Shown here: piece after piece, positions 59,535 to 64,000 of the stretch
Numbering within the stretch: position 1 is the first letter of the stretch
How the letters are laid out: each line of letters starts with the position of its first letter
Origin: Selaginella tamariscina
Lineage: Eukaryota > Streptophyta > Lycopodiopsida > Selaginellales > Selaginellaceae
Direction of reading: 5' to 3'
Assembly: GCA_003024785.1 (NCBI GenBank)
Contig: PUQB01000565.1
Location: 62,001 to 126,000, forward strand
Length of the DNA stretch: 64,000 bases
Position numbers and translations under genes: made by a program
The notes under the pieces: model-generated
What the model saw: the letters and a program-made list of their open reading frames with translations, nothing else
The model's database searches: none
Told to the model about the DNA's origin: nothing

Positions 59535-60628
59535 ATGGATACGCAGAGCAAGGGGAAAACACAGAAGAAGAAGGTAGAAGCGTGCCCGTTCAGGGGAGTA
59601 CGCAAGAGGCCGTGGGGGAAATACGCAGCGGAGATACGGGATCCATGGAAGAAGCGGAGGATTTGGTTGGGTACGTTCGATACGGCGGAAGAAGCAGCGG
59701 AGGCGTATGATAAGGCGAATCGGGATATGCGTGGGATAATGCGGTCACTAATTTCCCTAAGCGTGAGTTTAAACAGGATCGTAAACAGGATGATCACTCA
59801 CAGCAGTCTGCCGATGAAGATGCTAACCACAACACTAAACAGGTATATATACTAGATATACACAGTCATACATATAGACACACACAGTTATGTCTATATA
59901 CGCTTACGTGTGTATACACATAGGCATACATATGTGTGTGTGTATCTGCGTGTATTCAGAGGATCAGGTACTAAGCATTAAACAGATTATTTCTACCCAG
60001 GAGATTAATCATATATTAAATACATATACTCGTATGTGTCTATGGATGCTTTCTCTCTCTCAACCATAAACTACATACGCAGACAGACACAGACGCCCAC
60101 ACACAATTGATTTATATATCAGGTATACATACATCTATACACGGCATACATACTGCATTTTGCAATGTGTGTGTATACACAGCTATGTGTATATACGCTT
60201 ACATACACCTTATGTATGTGTGTATATAGGCATACATACACACGCATGCATAATAGATGTTAAACAGGTCATTTCTACGAGGTGTGGGTACATAAGTATA
60301 CACATAATGTGTTGTGTATATAGTCCTGTGTGTGTGTGTTTGTGTATTCAGAGTATCATGGTACTAAGTAGTAAACAGATTATTTCTATCCAGGAGATTA
60401 TTCATACATTAAATACAGTATGTGTCTATGGATGCTCTCTCTCTCTCAACCATAAACTACACACACACGCCCCCACACATATGTGTATCCAGCTGTAGAC
60501 ATATATATGTGTATATATACATGTATATTATACAGGTATGTGTCTATGGAACTAACCACAATATTAAACAGGCGGGTTCTACTAAGAAGATTAATCAGAA
60601 ACAAACAGCAGCTGCTCCTAAAGCTTGA
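59535..60628 (+). CDS. AP2/ERF transcription factor (second, two exons)
   Basis: Exon 1 (59535-59842) begins [20 protein letters not shown]. Its AP2 domain starts right after: '[19 protein letters not shown]', '[20 protein letters not shown]', 'DMRG', then after a missing G at about 59733 '[20 protein letters not shown]', ending 'DANHNTKQ'. Exon 2 (60572-60628, phase 0) is '[18 protein letters not shown]' and stop. With the G restored in count, the protein is about 121 residues. The ERF-type Ala and Asp are present. The basic N-terminus (KGKTQKKK) may act as a nuclear signal. No EAR motif. The 730-bp intron holds degenerate copies of the exon edges. An upstream small-ORF region at 59330-59530 looks like 5'UTR. 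Confidence 0.8.
59820..60600 (+). repeat. Exon-like repeat array in the second ERF gene
   Basis: The words at the exon 1 end ('ctaaccacaacactaaacag') recur before exon 2 ('ctaaccacaatattaaacag'). Exon 2-like pieces ('aaacag', 'tctac', 'aggagattaat') recur at about 59979-60015, 60263-60285 and 60370-60405. Blocks containing 'tatatacgctta', 'tctatggatgct' and 'caaccataaactac' are duplicated, about 59890-60090 versus 60180-60460. Confidence 0.7.
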
Positions 60629-61067
60629 AAAATGACAGGTTTTTCTTATTTTTACCCTCTTTTTTTATATATTTTACTTCTCCTTAATATTTTATGGTGA
60701 CTGAGCACGAAGTATATATATTTTTCTACTCTCACCGGCAAAGTAAATAACATTTGTATGTAACGCTTATCTGACTTTTGAATATACTAAGTTTTCAAGT
60801 GTATGTGTATGTATGTTGCTAGGTACGCATGTGTATACTATGTGTATGTATAAACATATATATATACATCTTCTTTACTAGAGATATAATGTTTATTTCT
60901 TCTAAGTGATAGATATATAATTTGTACAAATCAGGTTCATTTATCAATTATATAACTGATTTATTTTGAAGCACTAGAGAATATGCTTGTCAAGAGAGAA
61001 TATTCTCATTATTCATAACTTTTTATTGTTTTATAAATCAATAAAGAAATATGATGCATGCGTGTAC

Positions 61068-61378
61068 ATAGTGTAAGGTAACTACGGTAATAAGTGTATT
61101 AATTAGGTATATATAAAAGTTAATTTTATAATTAAGATGATTATAATATTTATAAGATAATCAAATGCGATTGGGACTATACTTTTTATTTATATATAAA
61201 TCTGTTTACGAATTTCTTTTTATATTTACTTTGTAAAATAAAAGGTATAGTCCCAATCATATTTGGACTATCGTATAAACCTATAATAAATTATCTTAAT
61301 TATAAAATTAACTTTCGTATATACTTTAATTATATACACTTACTACGTATTTATTATAGTTATCTTAGACTACACTAT
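61068..61378. mobile_element. Fold-back MITE-like element
   Basis: Two long inverted arms. The left arm runs from 'atagtgtaaggtaactacgg' through 'aaaagttaattttataatta' to 'gcgattgggactatac'. The right arm is its imperfect complement ('ggtatagtcccaatcatatt' to 'cttagactacactat'). The arms are about 120 bp with a loop of about 50 bp. The ends 'atagtgta/tacactat' are perfect. No ORF. A target-site duplication is not clear. The exact family is not recognised. Confidence 0.8.
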
Positions 61379-61379
61379 A

Positions 61380-61529
61380 TAATAATATTGTTAAAAACTG
61401 ACGTAGCTCTGTGTATTTTAATATATATGTTATATATATATTTAGAAATATGTATGTTTATTATTAAAGGTTGTACAAGGCATATTGACCATCCCTTCCG
61501 TGTATACATACTTATATTATCTACATACC

Positions 61530-61566
<37 letters not shown>

Positions 61567-61573
61567 TTGCTTT

Positions 61574-61624
<51 letters not shown>

Positions 61625-63140
61625 CTAAATTTTAATTTACTGTTAATATTACATATATTGTGTTTGTGGCTAAAATGGAAGCAAGAAAACTAAAGAAATA
61701 TTCTATAGTTATGACAACACAGAGTTTAAATGCAATTTTAAATTTAAATGCAGTTTACAAGTTTTAATTGAAACCAAAAACTCAATCTTGTTATTTGAAA
61801 AAAAAGTTTATTCATTTAAATTTTAAATATAAATTATTCAAAATCACAAGTAAACGAACTGAAGTTGTTTTGGGGTGTATATTTGAATTAATAAAAGTGA
61901 AATCTTTATATATTTATATAATTTATTCATTTTTGGAAATGGTAAAAATCCATGATTTATATATATATTATATATATATATATATATATTAGTATGTATG
62001 TATATGTATATGTATATCTATATATATGTATATAGAGATGTATACTTATATAACCATGTTACTGTACGCTGCATAATAAAGTACTAATAACATGTGTGTT
62101 GTGTCTATACATATTCATTTGAAGAATTTACAAATATAATATCAATTTAAGAAAAATGCACTAAAAGTAAATGTTAAAAGCAAGTCAATTTGATCTCTTT
62201 GTATTTAAGTATATTTTAAAATTTTAAACATTTAAGATATGCATTTTTATCATGTTTAAGAAAGTTATAATAAATTTCAAACAGCACACATTTTACACAG
62301 ACACACACTGACACATGTACACGTATAGATAAATTACATTTATATTAATTATAGTTAAACATTATTATTATAATTCTTAATCTGCTTATTAAAATTTATT
62401 ATTGTGATAATATCATTTAACAATGTACACTTTTCGATTTATTAGAATAGAAACTTATTAATATTTTAACAATCAATGCTCATTTAAATAACAGTTATTA
62501 TTACAAACATTTCAAATGAACATAATCAAAAAAATTTTAAGTTATTCTATAATTATTTCTAAAATTTTATAAATTCACTTTCAATGGTGATTGAAAATAA
62601 CAATACATCACATAAGAAAACATAGGTAATAATAATGAATATATAATTCTAAAATTGAAAGTTTTATTATTAAAGATTTTCAGCTTTATATTTATATAGA
62701 TAAAAAATGTTATGTTTGAATTGTCATGATAACTTCAATACTTATACATACATTAGCTGGACGAGACGGAAGAAGCTTATAAAATTTAGCTGATATATTT
62801 ATAACTTTAAATCATCAAATTAGATAATATACATATATATTACAAAAATAAACTATGCAACTATATACTTTCTTGAATAAATGTAAAATTAAAATAAAAA
62901 TATACTAGCAAAATATATATTTCTGCCTATAAATAACATTATTATAAAATTAAAAAATATTTGCCTAATAATAAAAGATTGTTATTTATATAAAATGTAT
63001 ACTTTTTAAAATGAAATTTAAAATAAAATCTCCGCATCATTTTATGATGCATATAAATATATTGTATTTCTGAACTGCCACTGGTTAACATTTGAAGTGT
63101 GCATAACCTTAAGAATATATATTATATATATATATAAATA

Positions 63141-63178
<38 letters not shown>

Positions 63179-63660
63179 TATATATATTCAATCTTTAATA
63201 TATAATGTATTGTACTGAATGATTCTTTGCCCTTGATATTCTATTATCATCTATATAAATAACTATGCAATTGTTGAACGCACCCTTAAAACTTACCCTT
63301 ATAGACTATATGCTTATATATTTTAAATTTAATTTAAAAACAATTTTAATAACATAAAAAAAATGTTTATATAATCCACCACTCAGGAGATAAGGAGCAT
63401 TCAATCTATACCGTGTGGTGTTACATTAACATGTGTATGTGTGTTACCCTTCCACACACACATCCCATATGTGTACATGTTTATATATGGTGCTAAACGA
63501 GTGTTCAAAATAAGTATCTGTAGCATACAAATATAGTGTTTTCGGACTTGCAGAGATGCTGGTAGAGCAGGTGTTATGCAAGCTTCTTGTTGTGCGTGCG
63601 TGTTGGTGTGTGTGAGAGAGAGAGAGAGAGTACGAACTTTATGTGGTATAACGAAAAATG
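61380..63660. other. AT-rich spacer with (TA)n runs
   Basis: (GT)n(GA)n at about 61530-61566, (TA)n at 61577-61620, 61961-61990 and a self-complementary (TA)n cluster at 63117-63190. No gene is supported. From 63400 on is the 3' side of the reductase gene, with another (GT)n(GA)n tract at 63596-63630. Confidence 0.7.
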
Positions 63661-63664
63661 TACC

Positions 63665-64000
63665 TCAGACAAGCACTTTCTTGGAATCCCTCAGTGCATT
63701 AGCTCTAATCAAGCTCCCAATGGTGTTAACCGCGAGCTTAATATCATCCAGCGGATTACCAGGTACAACCGTCTTGTAGAGGTAGCTGTTGAACGTCATC
63801 TTCTGTACGTACTCGTCCGCACACATCTCCACAAAGGCCTCCCTAGCCGGGTTGGACCTGTAAAACACCTTCTGGAGTATATCGAGTACCTTGTATGTCG
63901 GCCAGTACTTGGTGTCCCATTTCTTCAAATAGTTCCTTAGGTCTCTCTCGTCGATCATCCTTGTTCCCTTCTCCGAGCCTTCAACTATGGCTTCAGCACA
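63665..64000 (-). CDS. Geranylgeranyl diphosphate reductase, chloroplast (C-terminal part)
   Basis: The enzyme reduces geranylgeranyl chains to phytyl for chlorophyll and tocopherol synthesis, bound to plastid membranes. Only the last about 111 residues are in the window. They read 'AEAIVEGSEKGTRMIDERDL', 'WDTKYWPTYKVLDILQKVFY', 'RSNPAREAFVEMCADEYVQK', 'MTFNSYLYK', 'DDIKLAVNTIGSLIRANALR' and end 'DSKKVLV'. This matches, block by block, the C-terminus I remember for Arabidopsis GGR/CHLP. The frame is open to the window edge with no indel. The FAD-binding N-terminus and transit peptide lie beyond 64000. Confidence 0.93.
   Translation of the reverse strand, partial: CAEAIVEGSEKGTRMIDERDLRNYLKKWDTKYWPTYKVLDILQKVFYRSNPAREAFVEMCADEYVQKMTFNSYLYKTVVPGNPLDDIKLAVNTIGSLIRANALRDSKKVLV

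Noticed and set aside
63117-63190. Possible terminator or origin hairpin
   Set aside because: A (TA)n run is self-complementary by nature; no supporting context.

Overview
The window is nuclear DNA of a land plant. The evidence is spliceosomal GT-AG introns, plant-specific families (a GH9 endoglucanase with CBM49, a ureide permease, two AP2/ERF factors, a DUF604 glycosyltransferase, a PPR protein, geranylgeranyl reductase, a UBL-type PI 4-kinase), a plant-type Ty3/gypsy remnant and TTTAGGG-type tracts. Two features point to a seed-free lineage with swimming sperm. One is a Tctex1-type dynein light chain exon at 32.2-32.4 kb, a family that flowering plants lack. The other is a PPR protein built of short repeats with recurring 'AYAQNG', a style I associate with lycophytes. 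Lycophyte is my best guess, and it is inference only. Non-coding DNA is very AT-rich and crowded with (TA)n, (GT)n and compound (GT)n(GA)n microsatellites, many of them inside introns.

Layout. 0-8.2 kb: a degenerate tandem array holding two intact copies of an unrecognised two-exon gene. 9.6-13.5 kb (+): secreted GH9 cellulase with C-terminal CBM49. 13.9-18.7 kb: decayed Ty3/gypsy element on the minus strand, framed by a 50-bp inverted repeat. 20.9-22.0 kb (-): DUF4050-type protein. 22.76 kb (-): tRNA-Thr. 23.2-25.4 kb (-): ureide permease. 26.4-30.9 kb: AT desert. 31.0-31.9 kb: duplicated fragment of the permease 5' end. 32.2-32.5 kb (-): truncated Tctex1 gene, divergent from a Kelch gene (32.7-35.7 kb, +). 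36.2-37.5 kb (+): secreted Gly/Ser-rich protein. 37.9-38.9 kb (+): four-helix membrane protein. 41.8-44.5 kb (+): DUF604/GT31-type glycosyltransferase. 46.1-46.3 kb (-): possible small secreted peptide. 46.6-48.3 kb (-): PPR. 49.4-49.9 kb (+): ERF repressor with an EAR motif. 50.4-53.9 kb (-): PI 4-kinase gamma. 54-59.3 kb: AT desert. 59.5-60.6 kb (+): second ERF. 61.1-61.4 kb: fold-back element. 63.7 kb to the window end (-): C-terminus of geranylgeranyl reductase.

The genes do not form a pathway; this is an ordinary plant neighbourhood with independent transcription units. Two cross-cutting observations matter for any reader. First, most coding regions carry single-base indels, nearly all in short homopolymers, while the protein homology continues across them. 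This looks like uncorrected sequence error rather than pseudogenisation, so naive ORFs are broken. Second, the region is shaped by local duplication: the orphan gene array, the permease 5' end, the PPR 3' end, ERF exon-like repeats and intronic minisatellites. I found no clearly new multi-gene system. The best candidates for novelty are the orphan gene pair, the seven-unit CCAAT/CCGTTGG array and the ERF exon-like repeat array.
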